This document shows, piece after piece, positions 33,219 to 44,506 of a stretch of DNA of 64,000 nucleotides. The notes beneath the pieces were generated by a model. It saw only the letters and a program-made list of their open reading frames with translations, ran no database searches and was not told the origin of the DNA. The DNA comes from Blastomussa wellsi (Eukaryota > Cnidaria > Anthozoa > Scleractinia > Plerogyridae): NCBI GenBank assembly GCA_947652115.1, contig OX393561.1:4910031-4974030 (forward strand). The letters run 5' to 3'. How positions within the stretch are numbered: the first letter of the stretch is position 1; every line of letters starts with the position of its first letter. The translations under genes were made by a program, and so were the position numbers.

Positions 33219-33316
33219 ATGTCTGACAACAACCTCGTCAAAATCGTCATGGATTCCGCAACCCTCGTCGGCCTCTCTGCGGGCATTGGCTGGGTGGCCA
33301 AAACATGGCAGTACCA
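33219..33316 (+). pseudogene. Start of a small viral-module membrane protein, truncated by unrelated repeat
   Basis: From the ATG at 33219 about 32 codons read as a short hydrophobic protein (VMDSATLVGLSAGIGWVAK). Beyond about 33316 the frame enters C/A-rich tandem repeat with no protein-like composition, although it stays open to 33650. I take the junction as the right end of the viral module. Confidence 0.4.
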
Positions 33317-33339
33317 AACGAACCTCTCTTCCTCTCTTC

Positions 33340-33500
33340 CCACCCAAAACCCAAACCCAAGGGTAGTACAACCGATCAAGGCGACCACCACAACAGAACC
33401 CAGAACCCAAAGGCAGTGTAACCAATTAAGGCGACCGCTAGCCCAAACCCAACCCAAACAAACTAACGGCAACAACAACAAGCAAACCAAATCAATAACA
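33340..33500 (+). repeat. Minisatellite at the right edge of the viral module
   Basis: Two units of about 62 bases share ACCCAAACCCAA, GTA(G/T)(T/A)ACAACC-like and TCAAGGCGACC/TTAAGGCGACC blocks. They are followed by CAACAACAAGCAAACC. This mirrors the AAACAAACCAA-type minisatellite on the left side of the module. Confidence 0.55.
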
Positions 33501-33797
33501 AGCAACAAACCGAGGACAAACAAACAAAAACGAATCAACAGGGAAAAGAAGCAGCAACAATGTAAAGGGAAAGCCCATGCAAGTCAACAGCAACCGCACC
33601 AAGCGAAGAAGTCTTGGAAGAGCCACGAACAGCACGAAAAACAGATGTGATCGTTGAGCTCTCGCTAAGTGAGGTGATCAAAGTCAAAAATGACATGAGG
33701 TGACGGACATGGACATCATGGGCATCACTTGAGTACCGATCACCAAAAACTGAACGAACGTTAGGAAGCCTCTTAACCCAGCGAGGCCTAGTCGCAC

Positions 33798-34490
33798 TTA
33801 CAAGAAGCGGAGTTTCCATCGGACAGGCAAGGCAGGACCCACGAGGGTAAAACAAAACGACGCAGGAAGAAGAGCAGGGGTAAGGAGAACATCAGCAGGC
33901 AAGGAAGGACGGCCAGAAGGAAAAACGTAGTAGACCGAACGAACATCACGAAATTTCTTACCGGAGTAGCAAACCTCGTGATAAATGTCAGGAGTGGCAG
34001 AGTCCTCGGTGACACAACGACGGGTCAGACGGCCAAGGTCAAGAACACAACTGGAGCGCTTAGCAGAACGACGCACAGGAGGAACAGTGTCAGCAGCAAC
34101 ATCAGAGGTATCAGCAATAGGAACATCAACAGCAGCGACAGGAGCAGGATCAGCAGGAGAATCAGGAGTAACCGGACAATCCCGAGCAAAATGGCCAGGC
34201 TGACGGCACTTACGACATAAACCACGTAACGGACAGCTTGCAGCGACATGACCAAGAACGTCACAGATGTGACAAAAAACAGGCTGACCACGGTATACGA
34301 CACACGGCATGGAAAACGGAGAACACAGAGCTTGGACGGAATAGACTTCTGAGAAGACATCTTGATAGTAAGTATCCAGTAAGGATATCCGCGCCATCAT
34401 AAAAACAGGAGAGACGTCTAGGACAGCACCAAAATAAGAATAAACAGCAGCAGAGTCGGGCACCTCCACAGGACAATGGTGCAGATGCAC
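33798..34490 (-). pseudogene. LINE ORF1-like protein with tandem CCHC zinc knuckles, remnant
   Basis: A 230-residue frame has two CCHC knuckles (CHICDVLGHVAASC and CRKCRQPGHFARDC) at about residues 72-110. They are preceded by an N-terminal segment typical of LINE ORF1/ZCCHC-type proteins (VHLHHCPVEVPD in variant form) and followed by an alanine/proline-rich tail. The upstream part continues in another frame toward 34515, so the 5' end is broken. No reverse transcriptase follows on this strand, so it is an ORF1 fragment. Confidence 0.6.
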
Positions 34491-34569
34491 AAAACGGACA
34501 GACTGCTCGCCTCAATCAAAGGCACAGGCACATGATCAACCCTGAGGCCTGCATAAATAAGGCAAGCAA

Positions 34570-35270
34570 TTCATGGACAAGGCTTGTCAGTATCAGCGGC
34601 CGAAGCTTTCAAACGAGCACAATAAATGTGGAAGACAAAGCCGCAATTTTTTGGCAACGGTATATAATTTTTACAAACAACATCGGCTTCCGATTGTGAA
34701 AATATCTTCGAAAATCAATCTCTCTCTCTCTCCTTTTTCATCCGTGCAGCAATTGACAGTTTGCTTTGTCCTTTACTTCAGAGGAATTCATCGGTTCTGA
34801 GCTAATCTTTGTTTCAACACAGTTTATAATGTCTTGATCAACCGCTCGATTGCTAGACAGCTGTAATTCGGCTTGTACAAGGAAATGCAATGTTCAGCTT
34901 CGCAACACTTCGGATCTTCCTGTTAATTAACATCGTTTGTCCAAATGTACCACGATAAAAACAACTTTAGAGGTGATTGTGCCAGGAATATTTACGAAGA
35001 GTAGCTGTCTCTCTTGCTTCCCATTTTCACGTGTTTCATTCATCTTACAGAGCGAACAACACACCACTGATTTTGACGCCTTTGCATACATTCGCTTCGT
35101 TTCGGTCAAACTGAAATGTCCGCATTATTAATAACATGCAAAATAGACTGAACAAGCGTTCTGTTTTAAAAATCCTACGACAATAACCGAGGTTTAGAAT
35201 TTACTAAAACAGTTATTCCATTCGCCCTTGTTGGATGTGAGGTGATTATAACCAACTCGCGCTAAGCGCT
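34570..35270. repeat. Duplicated flank, copy of 51320-52160
   Basis: It shares GGCTTGTCAGT, the stretch AATTTTTACAAACAACATCG, the CT microsatellite, TTTGTTTCAACAC and CCATTCGCCCTTGTTGGAT with the region downstream of ligand gene F. The 51-kb copy additionally carries a short Penelope-like insertion. This points to another duplication in the array whose gene part was lost. Confidence 0.75.
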
Positions 35271-35444
35271 CGTTGGTTCTCATTAGGGAGCTTAAGCAAT
35301 GACGACGGCGACGGCTAGGACGACGCCTGCTTAAAAATGAATTTATATTTTACGCACGAATCTCGCAATTGCCTTGATGTATTCGGTGCATCTATCGCTT
35401 TCAAACATAGTTCTTGTAGAAAATATAAGGACGGCGTTTATTTT

Positions 35445-35540
35445 TGTAGTGTATGCGGTCAGTGGTTGACTTTTGTAAGCATGCGCACTTATGCGCAGTT
35501 CCAGTTCCATGTGCTTTCCAATAAAGCTGAATACATGACA
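35445..35540 (+). repeat. 5' LTR of gypsy-2
   Basis: A 96-bp repeat with AATAAA near its end (CAATAAAGCTG), serving as the probable poly(A) signal. Confidence 0.93.
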
Positions 35541-35583
35541 GTGGCGACGAGGATTATGTGTCACTAGAAAAAACGTCGAAAAT

Positions 35584-37383
35584 ATGGCCACTATCGGGAA
35601 GATAGAGAGTTTTGATGAAACACAAGAGAAATGGGAAACTTATGTGGAACGTGTGGAACAGTTTTTCTTAGCAAACAACGTCGATGAAGACCACCAAGTG
35701 CCGACACTATTGAGCTTGATCGGCGGCAAAACGTATGCGCTGTTGAGAGATCTTCTTACACCAGAAAAACCAGCTACAAAGAGCTTTCAGGAGATCGTCA
35801 CGACCCTTCAGCAACACTTGAGTCCTAAACCATTGGAAATAGCAGAACGTTTTCGTTTTTACAAACGAAATCAGCGTGAAGGAGAAACTGTGTTGACCTA
35901 CGTAGCAGACCTGAAGAAACTAGCGACCGACTGCAACTTTGGCGCCAACCTAAACGAAGCTTTACGAGATAAATTGGTCTGTGGCCTTAGAAATGTGCAG
36001 ATACAAAAGCGTTTGCTTTCAGAAGCCAAACTGAAGTATTCCAAGGCTGTGGAAATAGCCGTCGCGATGGAAACTGCCATCCGTGATGCTTCAGAATTGC
36101 AAAGTGAGCTTCAATCAGAACCTCGAGTTGACAAGATCTCAGATAACAGCAAACCACCGCCACCCCCACCGCCACCGCCAAATCCACGAGTACCACCGCC
36201 GAACCCAACGCCTAAAGCCTGCTATCGATGTGGAGGAGAATCACACGCAGCACACAATTGCAGATTCAAGAACCAGACATGCCATCACTGTGGAAAGGTG
36301 GGCCATATTTCAAGGGTTTATCGCTCGAAACAGCAAGGTAAGCCAAAGCACCCACTGCCAAACACTCCAGTCCATACCGTTGAGTACAGTGAGAGCGATG
36401 AATTTGAAGATGTATTAGGCAGCATAAAGATACACAATGTAAGCAAACCGAGCAGTAGTGTGATCTGGATCGATCTAAAAGTAGAGGGAAAACCACTGAA
36501 GATGGAACTGGACACAGGTTCAGCTGTGTCGATTATCCCACATGATTTGTACATGGAGAAATTTAGCGACAAGCCCTTGCAAAAAACTGAACTGGCGCTT
36601 AAAACCTACACAGGGGAAGACGTTATTCCAGTTGGAGTGCTTAAGGCAAATGTTGAGTACAAAGACCAACAACCATTGGTGTTGGATCTGTATGTGGTTA
36701 AGACCAAGGGCCCTGTGTTGATGGGAAGGGATTGGCTCTTCAAAGTACGCCTAGATTGGTGTTCTATCAAATCATTGAAAGCCTCACAAGTTCCACCATT
36801 GGCTAACGAGCGTCTGCAGACTATGCTAGACAAATACTCTGATGTTTTTGGAGATAAACTTGGAACATTCAAATCAGCTAAAGCAAAGCTAACCCTAAAA
36901 GAAGACAGCCAAGCCCATTTCTGCAAAGCTCGTGCTGTGCCATATGCCCTGAGACCTAAGGTTGAAGAGGAACTAAGAAGACTTCAGAATGAGGGGGTTC
37001 TCACGAAAGTTGAGTGGAGCGAGTGGGCAACACCCATTGTACCCGTCCCAAAGAAAGATGGATCTGTCAGAATCTGCGGTGATTACAAAGGCACAGTGAA
37101 CCCAGAACTACAAGCTGAGCAATACCCCTTACCTCGCATCGAAGATATCTTTGCAAAGCTCGCTGGTGGACAGAAATTCTCAAAGATTGACCTTCGTCAG
37201 GCCTACCACCAACTAGAGATGGAAGAAGATTCCAAGAAGTACCTCACCATCAACACCCACATGGGACTGTTCCAGTACAATAGGCTAGTGTTCGGTATCA
37301 CATCGGCACCTGCTATCTGGCAGCGCACCATTGACCAAGTTCGGAAGGAACATCTGGCACAAGCTGTATCCTTGATGATATGA
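35584..37383 (+). pseudogene. gag-pol: gypsy-2 gag, protease and N-terminal reverse transcriptase
   Basis: 599 residues. Gag runs to about residue 205, with a proline-rich spacer. The first zinc knuckle at about 213-226 is canonical (CYRCGGESHAAHNC). The second (CHHCGKVGHISRVY) has tyrosine where its last cysteine should be. The protease has LDTGSAVSII near 307. The reverse transcriptase fingers and palm run from about 470 (PVPKKDGSVRICGDYK, KIDLRQAYHQLEM, LVFGITSAP). The frame ends at 37381-37383, just as the aspartate box is reached. The same coding continues in another frame from about 37365, so one frameshift inactivates this copy. Confidence 0.92.
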
Positions 37384-39593
37384 TTATTACTGGCAAGAAT
37401 GATGAAGAGCACCTGGCTAACTTAGAAGAAGTCCTGCGGCGGCTACAGCTTCATGGTTTGAGAGCTAACAGGGCTAAATGTGAGTTTTTCAAGGGAAAGA
37501 TAACTTATTGCGGACATGACATTGACAAAGATGGCCTGCATAAGTCAGCGGCAAAAGTAGAAGCGGTATTGAAAGCACCACGCCCAAATGACGTAGCTGA
37601 ACTGAGATCATTTTTCGGGCTAGTCAATTACTACCAGAGGTTCTTACCTAACCTTTCAACAACAGTACACCCTCTGACTCAGCTCTTGGAGAAGAATCAT
37701 CAGTGGAAATGGTCAGAACAATGCGAGACAGCATTCCTCCAGGTGAAAGAAATGATCACTTCAGAGCAAGTCTTAACGCATTATGATCCCAACCTACCAC
37801 TTAGGCTGGCTTGTGACGCATCACCCGTAGGCATTGGGGCAGTGCTTTCTCATGTGATGAGCGACGGTACCGAGCGACCTATAGCTTTTGCTTCAAGGAC
37901 ATTGACAAAAACTGAGCAAAAGTATGCACAGATTGACAAAGAAGCCTTGTCAATAGTCTGGGGTGTAAAGAAGTTCCATATGTATCTGTTTGGCCGTTCC
38001 TTCACTCTGTTCACAGATCATCAGCCATTGACATCAATCTTTCATCCGCGAAAGAGCATCCCTGTGGTCACTGCAGCTCGTCTTCAACGTTATGCCTTGT
38101 TCCTGGAGGGCTACGAGTACTCCATTGAATACAAGAACACTAAGGTTCACAGTAATGCAGATGGTCTTTCACGCCTACCACTTGTAATTGAAGCCAGAGA
38201 TGAAGAAGTGGTCGACCCAGTGGGTGTATTCAATTTGATGCAGTTTGATCCACTACCAGTCAAGGTGGATGACGTCAGGCGAGAAACACAGAGAGATCCT
38301 GTCTTGGCCCAAGTTCATGAAATGACCAGAAAGGGATGGCCTCACAACCATGACCCTGCGCTCAACCCCTACTTTGTTCGCAAAGATGAGATCACATTAC
38401 AATCAGGCTGTCTGATGTGGGGAATAAGAGTCATAGTACCCCCCAAGTTGCGCCCTCAAGGTCTTGAGAAACTTCATCAGGGACATATGGGAGTCGTGAA
38501 AATGAAGGCCCTAGCCCGTAGTTACATCTGGTGGCCTGGAATCGATAAGGAAATCGAACTGACCGCTAAGTCCTGCTCAGGTTGCCAACTAACACAGAAA
38601 GAGCCCAGTACAGTACCAGTGCACCCATGGGAATGGCCCTCGTCCCCCTGGCAACGAATTCATATGGATTTCGCAGGCCCTTTCCTTAACAGTATGTTCT
38701 TGGTTGTGGTGGATGCACACTCGCGATGGCTAGAGATAGAGAGAATGAATACTACAACCTCAGCGAAAACCATTGAAACCCTTCAGAAGTTGTTCGCTAG
38801 ATATGGAGTACCAGCCCAGTTGGTAAGTGATAATGGGCCGCAGTTTACATCAGAAGAGTTTCAGCAGTTCTTTAAAAGAAACGGCATCAAACACATCACC
38901 TCAGCACCGTACCACCCTGCCACCAATGGCCTAGCAGAACGTGGTGTCCAGAGTTTCAAGAATGCAATGAAGAGTGAAACTGAAGTGAAGTCCCTGAACC
39001 TTAAGTTGGCAAGATTTTTGCTAGCTTATAGAAACACCCCCCACTCAACCACCGGAGAACCACCATCCCAGCTGTTTTTGGGAAGAAGATTACGCACTCG
39101 CCTGGACCTGTTAAAACCAGATCTCAGCACCCAGATAAACAACCGTCAGATAGATCGGTCTGTTGCCAAAGGTGGTTCTGTGACAAGGCATTTCTCCATT
39201 GGCCAGAGAGTGATAGCACGAAACTACAATGGAAAGTCTAAGTGGGTACCCGGTATTGTTCGTGCACAATTAGGACCCCTGTCTTATGAAGTAAAGATTG
39301 GTCCTAACTTAGTTTGGCGTCGACACACAGATCAGCTCAAAGATTCTGATGTCCCGGTTGCAGACAGTCACACACCAGGTTCCTACCCCTTGCCTGTTCC
39401 ACCTCTAGTCGAGGTTGACCCAGTAGGTGAACCGCCTGAGCAGACAGAAGCCGCCTCGAGGGAGACAGATTGCCATTTGTCTAATCCTGTAGCTGAACCG
39501 TCCGTTAGCAGCCCACCGAGCCAGATTGAACAGGTTCCTGTGAGACGATACCCTACCAGAGTGCTGAAGCCCCCAGTTCGGATGGACCTTTGA
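37380..39593 (+). pseudogene. gag-pol: gypsy-2 remaining pol: RT end, RNase H and integrase
   Basis: 737 residues downstream of the frameshift. The frame opens within the catalytic box and contains the RT connection (CEFFKGKITYCGHDID), RNase H (CDASPVGIGAVL, FTDHQPL), the HHCC finger (HQGHMGVVKMK to CSGCQ) and the D,D,E integrase core (VVDAHSRWLEIE, VSDNGPQFTS, TNGLAERG). The C-terminus is an unstructured proline-rich tail ending in RRYPTRVLKPPVRMDL. It has no start codon of its own in a natural sense; it is the second half of the broken polyprotein. Confidence 0.92.
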
Positions 39594-39723
39594 ACATTGA
39601 ACTTTGACCATTGAATGCATGATCATTGAACATTGATGTTTGAACATTTTAACTTTTTTTTTTAGGGTTAAACTTTATGTTATGGATATTTTTAGGGTAG
39701 AGACTAGCTTAAGGGGGAAGAGT

Positions 39724-39819
39724 TGTAGTGTATGCGGTCAGTGGTTGACTTTTGTAAGCATGCGCACTTATGCGCAGTTCCAGTTCCATGTGCTTTCGAA
39801 TAAAGCTGAATACATGACA
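39724..39819 (+). repeat. 3' LTR of gypsy-2
   Basis: A 96-bp repeat with one difference from the 5' LTR at 39798. Confidence 0.93.
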
Positions 39820-40392
39820 ATTTTCAAACAGAAAACCGAAAATTTAGCTGCGAGGTTTACGTTCTCCAAAGTACTGAGAAATTGGTCATTTCACGTTGTT
39901 GTTTTGCAGAGGACGGCACAGAAATGTACATAAAATTATAACGCACGTGCAGGGCTATTGTACTGCTCATTAAATCTTTTGTTTAGCGACGTTCTCGTTG
40001 ACGTTGCCGTCGTGGTTTGCTTAAGCTCCCTAATCACCTCATATGCAACGCGGGTCCATGGAATAATTGTTAGGTAATTTATAAAATGATTTTACCAGAG
40101 AACCATTCAACCACCTAAAGGGTGTCAATAAGCAACCTTTTGACATCATAACCCATTCATCAAAAGCTGTTTATTTTCTGCTTCTTACTGTACTGCTGTA
40201 CCTGTAACTCCACAATGACCAATTCGTCTTCTCTTTATATTCAACTAACTTTTCTACATTCATCCAATTCATCCATGGGCCTTTGGTTTAAAAATAGAAA
40301 CAAAGAATTCTTTTTAATTTTATTTTTTTATTATTTCCAACGCGAAGTCCAACTCGAACTCGATACCAAACTCAATGGTTCATTTCTTCCGG

Positions 40393-41023
40393 TTTTACTT
40401 GCAACGGAGTCGGAGTTGGAGTCGTGGGCGGAGTCGTAAGAACGCTTACGACCAAGTGAAAATCGAGAATCGGAGACGAAAGCGGAGCAATAAAGCCTAG
40501 TTTCCATACGTGGGAAAAATCTCAGACGATCGAAGATTTCACTGTGTTTCACTGTTTTTCACCAACCGTCCCAGATTTTTCCGACTAATGAAAATTGGAA
40601 ATCTTTAATATCCCCGATCACCAGGGATGGTTGGCGACAAATCGGGAAAAATCGGGAGCGCTTCTATTTTCACGAAGCGTCCCAAATTTCTGCGATGGTC
40701 GGCGATCATTCCCGACATATGAAAACTGAAATATCCACTGTCGGGGACGTTTCCGATGGTTTTAACTTGTTGCCAATCCTCTAGCTTCTTTTAATTGCTT
40801 GGCGCCAGTCCCAAATTCAGAATGTGGAGAGAATCTGCAACAGCACGTCTGGCGTGTCTGTGATATATCGGTAAAATCTGGTCGGGATGACATCCCCGAC
40901 CGTCTGGGATTTTTCCGACATATGAAAACCAGGCTTTACGACTCCATCGCCGATTTGATTTTCACTATATCATAACGCTTACGACTCCGCTTCTGACGCT
41001 GACGCCGACTCCGTCGCAGGCTT
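40393..41023. repeat. Nested fold-back element
   Basis: The outer arms are ACGGAGTCGGAGTTGGAGTC with GGAGTCGTAAG on the left and an inverted match around 40970-41023. An inner pair runs from TAAAGCCTAGTTTCCATAC (40491) to its inverted, diverged counterpart ending AACCAGGCTTTA (40938), about 40 bases each. Inside are repeated GGGAAAAATC motifs. This looks like one nonautonomous DNA element inside another, or a single element with complex ends. Confidence 0.6.
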
Positions 41024-41943
41024 TAGAACGGTCAGAGCGACATTTCAAAATGTATGTAATTTTGGGCCGGGTTGTGTGCTAATCTGTTTATTCTGATGAC
41101 CAGGGACATTTTTTTTTCTTTGAGACACGCCCTGGCATTTAAGATGGCTTGATATAATTCACCTATCAATGTAAATCCCACAGGGGGCGGCAGTGCGGGC
41201 ATAGGTAGGGGATTTGAACTGAGCTGAGACTTTCTGTTCAATTGCCCGGTCCCAGGGCAATTGTAGATGGTGGCCCATTCTTCGAAATGTTGCTCAGAAT
41301 CGAAAAAATTGCTCAAAATCGTAAAATTTGGTCAAAAGTTGCCGAGCAGAATGTGTCTAGGCCTATCAAGGGTGGTACCAGGGAAGAGATACCACAGCTG
41401 GATGGGTCCTCATAGATTGGCCAAAAAATCTTCTTATATGAGGCGGAAACAAACCAAGCAAAAAACCATTCGAAACCATTCTTCGATTGAGTGCACTTCG
41501 AGCGTTCCACGCTGTAGTTGTCGTGCGATTTCCAAGCGATTTTATTTTATAATCCGCGCGCGATTTCAAAGCGATATTTTCAAATAACTATATCATTTCC
41601 TGATCAATACGAAGAAAAAAACCGACCGATTTGAGGCAAGTCTACCGCAAATCATGCCGCCAGCCATGATTTCAATCTCCTATTTCCATGGTTAGGAGCT
41701 CCCCTCTGAAGCTGGCTTTCGAGGCTAAATTTCCGCTATTATAGGAGCTTACCTAAACACTCTTGTCTGTAACTTTATGTTTGAATCATCCGACCAGTAT
41801 ACCGTAACAGTTAAATGGACTGCTACGTGTTAATATAAATCTACTAGCGTTCTATCACGAATGCCGTTCTCTCATTGGCTACGCTACCCACTATCTATTC
41901 TGTGATTGATATTAAGTAGCGTAGCAGTGCGATTGTCAACAAA
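41024..41943. other. Noncoding spacer with no supported gene
   Basis: Open frames here are short and unlike any family I know. No splice-bounded exon can be supported. Confidence 0.4.
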
Positions 41944-42042
41944 ATGGCGGCCGCTTCATCACGTTTTCGCAATGTCCGTGAAGAAGATCTAGACAGTTTA
42001 CTGGTCGAGGATGTTCCAGAAAAGACAAAAGTCGCCTATTAA
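41944..42042 (+). other. Possible 32-codon fragment of a dispersed gene
   Basis: ATGGCGGCCGCTTC begins a short open frame (MAAASSRFRNVREEDLDSLL) that stops at 42042. The N-terminus has the look of multicopy cnidarian proteins related to transposon-type recombinases, but the fragment is too short to assign. Confidence 0.2.
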
Positions 42043-42193
42043 TTTAGTTTCATAAAAGCAATGCTAAGCCAAGTTATAGCCGATTGAATTTTCCCTAGCA
42101 ACGCCCCAAAAAGATTCTGTTCAGGAATACGAAAAAAATCAGTGTGGCAGAAAGTAACACATGGAGCTCTATTCCTTCCTAGCCATGCAGTCG

Positions 42194-42234
42194 TCAGGAT
42201 GGCCGAGCGGTCTAAGGCGCCAGCCTCAAGGTCA
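42194..42234 (+). pseudogene. 5' half of a tRNA-Leu-like gene
   Basis: GTCAGGATGGCCGAGCGGTC followed by TAAGGCGCCAG matches the acceptor 5' strand, D arm (box A) and anticodon-stem start of a eukaryotic tRNA-Leu; CTCAAGG would be the anticodon loop. The variable arm, T arm and 3' acceptor strand are missing, so it is a truncated copy or a SINE head. It lies about 240 bases upstream of the TATA box of gene E. Confidence 0.6.
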
Positions 42235-42417
42235 ATCACCTTCCCAGCACAGAATGGGACCGATTTTATTAGCTTATTCATTCGATTTCTATCACCTGAT
42301 AGAAATCTCGAGCTCATGAGCTTAAGATTATTCTCTCATGATAACTCGCTTGTTGTTTATACAGGTACCAAACAACTCTTACGAAATCCCCTCTTGCTAA
42401 ATTCCCTTCTTAATCAA

Positions 42418-42530
42418 AAATTTCTGCTAGGTATAAAATATTTATTGCTTAACAGTTTAGCATAACACAGATCATAGCAGTCTCATTATTCGTCGAACCA
42501 GTTCCTCGAAGTCAAGAGCTAGGAATCAGT
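42418..42530 (+). promoter_or_regulatory. Promoter and noncoding first exon of ligand gene E
   Basis: TTTCTGCT (42421-42428), TATAAAATA (42432-42440), then a leader exon ending in CTAGGAATCAGT before GTAAGTATT at 42531. The leader shares CCTCGAAGTCAAGAGC with the A and B leaders. Confidence 0.7.
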
Positions 42531-43536
42531 GTAAGTATTGATAGTTTTACAAACTTCATTTTACCGAGTCTTGCGTTTAAATAGAAGATCAGTATTCTTC
42601 ACAGAATTGTAGTTACGCCAGCTTTTAACAAACTTTTTATTGAATTTTTTTTACAAGGGAAATTGCTCTAAAAATTCGTTTAAGGTGTTAGTATGGAAGT
42701 TTGAGTAAATAAAATTATTCACAGCATTCAAACACAGCCAAGCCTAAGCTTGACGGATTCAAATTTTACATTGAACTACAATACTGTGGTTCCACTACAC
42801 GAATAATGAAATATTAGTGAATAATAAAAGGACAGCCGTTTAAATCCTCGTCCAACTGTTCAAGCCGTGGACTTACTTTAACAGCCGATTTTTTTGTTCT
42901 CGGAGCCAATCTTGCAGAAAGAAAACTGTTATATTTCACGACGTTTTTGTACTGAATATATTTTAAATTTTGGTTCTACTGCACTACTACAAAAAATTAT
43001 TAAAAAAAAATGAGTGCTATTTTTTGTGAAATATAGTCAACAATAATTTAAATAGAAAAGCCACTGAAAGTGAAAAAGGATTGTCGTAGTTAATTTTCAA
43101 GTAAAGCAATTGGAATAAGTAAGCCTAAAACTTCTCAGGGCTAAAATACAATACAATGCAAACCCCTAAAGATCACAGCTTGAGGGGTCGTATAAAATAC
43201 AAAAAGATGAGATTCCCAAAAATAAAGGAGTAAAAGTGCTAGAGAATTATAATTTCAAGATGTAGAGTTTGCCGAAGTCGACATCTCTAATCGTGTTCAA
43301 CCGTACCTGTGTGTTATTTTAGTAAAAGGCTTGAAACCTACGTACTGCATTACGGTGCTCAGCCGCGTTGTGGTCACGGCGAGGATCCTTTTTTTTAGTT
43401 TAATCTGAATACACAGTTTACATATGAAATACTTCAAATACTTTACTTCAGATATAGGTCTCTTGACTTCTGACTTATTCCTTTAATTATAAAATTATTT
43501 ACTTCCCAAGATCAGATAGATTGCCCTGGAATAAGG

Positions 43537-44506
43537 ATGTTTGCTGCTCTGCTGCTGTGCTCATTCTTTGCATCAACAATATGTATGGGAATACCAGATC
43601 CCTCTTATGGCACCGAGCATCAGGAGTCAAGTGAGGCAGAATCGAAAGGTAAAAGCATGCTAATAACGTCAATAAATCGAATTGTAATGAAGTGATATCC
43701 GAAAATAAAATCGAGTGGTTGAGTAAGGAAGGTTTCTTAATAGTTACGAATAGGCAAATATTGCAGAAAATTGCCAAATGGTACAAGCAGGTTCCTGGTT
43801 AGATACGAGGCTTTTCAACACGCTACACCAGATCAGAGGCTGAGCTAGGGGAGATCTAGGGGAGGTTTGTGCATCCCTCCTTCCCCCCCCCCCCTTCTCC
43901 CCTCATCCCCAGCCCGAGATGACCCGCGGCTTTCTAACATAATCATTATTCTTTAATTAAGAAAACAGAGAAAAAATTTGGGAATGTTTAAGTCACAGGT
44001 CAGTTACGCATTCCTTAGTGGTGCGCCCCCTCTTAAGAATAAACCTGGATCCTCCGCCCCTGCAAAAGGACTAGTCAGTTTACGATTTTTTTCATGAACG
44101 ATTTGAGCATTTAATTAGGTTCTACAAGCATGGCGCAACTGAATTTTCTGTGTTCTGTACAACAGGGAGCCTCTTCGTTAGGACACAGAGGAACTATTGC
44201 CAAAGGCTTGACATGCAGATAAACCCTAGTCAACTTTATGGGGAAGAAAATGTCTACATTGCTCCAACGAGCTTCAATGCATATCGCTGCAGTGGTGAGT
44301 GCCCGTTCCCCATCCCAGCCCACTTGAACCCAACGACACATGCCGTTCTACAAAGGATAATGAGCGGTATTAACAGTAAATGGCCTACTCCCTGTTGTGT
44401 GCCTACAAAGTTGAGAGCTGTTGATGTCTTGTACGTTGATGAAGAGAAAAGAGTACACAAGAAGACTGTGGAAAACATAATTGTGGAAGAGTGTGGATGC
44501 CGCTAA
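43537..44506 (+). CDS. Minimal TGF-beta/BMP-type ligand, gene E
   Basis: Exons 43537-43648 and 44166-44506 are joined in phase 1 (donor GAAAG/GTAAAAG, acceptor GTACAACAG) for only 150 residues. Residues 1 to about 19 are the signal peptide (MFAALLLCSFFASTICMG). Just under 30 residues of pro-region follow, acidic and serine-rich, ending in a furin-type site RTQR at 43-46. C49 to R150 is the full seven-cysteine domain (NAYRCSGECPFPIPAHL, PCCVPTKL, VEECGCR). NPT replaces the NxT sequon, so the usual glycosylation site is lost. The predicted cleaved product is 104 residues and essentially the whole precursor. This is the most reduced intact member, with no room for a latency domain. Function as a secreted dimer is inferred. 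Confidence 0.9.

Larger units (their letters stand above)
25191..33316. mobile_element. Endogenous virus-like element (Polinton-like virus structural module), decayed
   Basis: The module holds a capsid-like gene, an FtsK/A32-type packaging ATPase and several small membrane or coiled-coil proteins in divergent orientation, with short A/T-rich intergenic spacers and no introns. This fits an integrated Polinton-like or related double-jelly-roll DNA virus, and related gene sets are multicopy in cnidarian genomes. I find no DNA polymerase B, retroviral-type integrase or protease in it. Several genes carry stops or frameshifts. Base composition is more GC-rich than the surrounding ligand introns. 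The borders are uncertain; minisatellites lie just outside both ends. Confidence 0.72.
35445..39819 (+). mobile_element. Ty3/gypsy retrotransposon with very short LTRs (gypsy-2), frameshifted
   Basis: The element is 4375 bp. Its 96-bp LTRs (35445-35540 and 39724-39819) start TGTAGTG, end TGACA and differ at one base (35519 C, 39798 G). The target duplication ATTTT is at 35440-35444 and 39820-39824. GTGGCGACGAGGA directly after the 5' LTR is the presumed primer binding site. AAGGGGGAAGAGT before the 3' LTR is the polypurine tract. The coding region is broken once, in the reverse transcriptase catalytic box. Confidence 0.95.
35282..40034. mobile_element. Inverted-repeat DNA element (MITE-like), split by gypsy-2
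   Basis: The left end ATTAGGGAGCTTAAGCAA with a following ACGACGGCGACGGC stretch is mirrored at the right end (GCCGTCGTGGTTTGCTTAAG then CTCCCTAAT). Without gypsy-2 and its target duplication the element would be about 370 bp. It is not present in the 51-52 kb copy of this flank, so it inserted after that duplication. Confidence 0.7.

Noticed and set aside
42194..42234. Possible complete tRNA-Leu gene
   Set aside because: Only the 5' half is present; the variable and T arms are missing.
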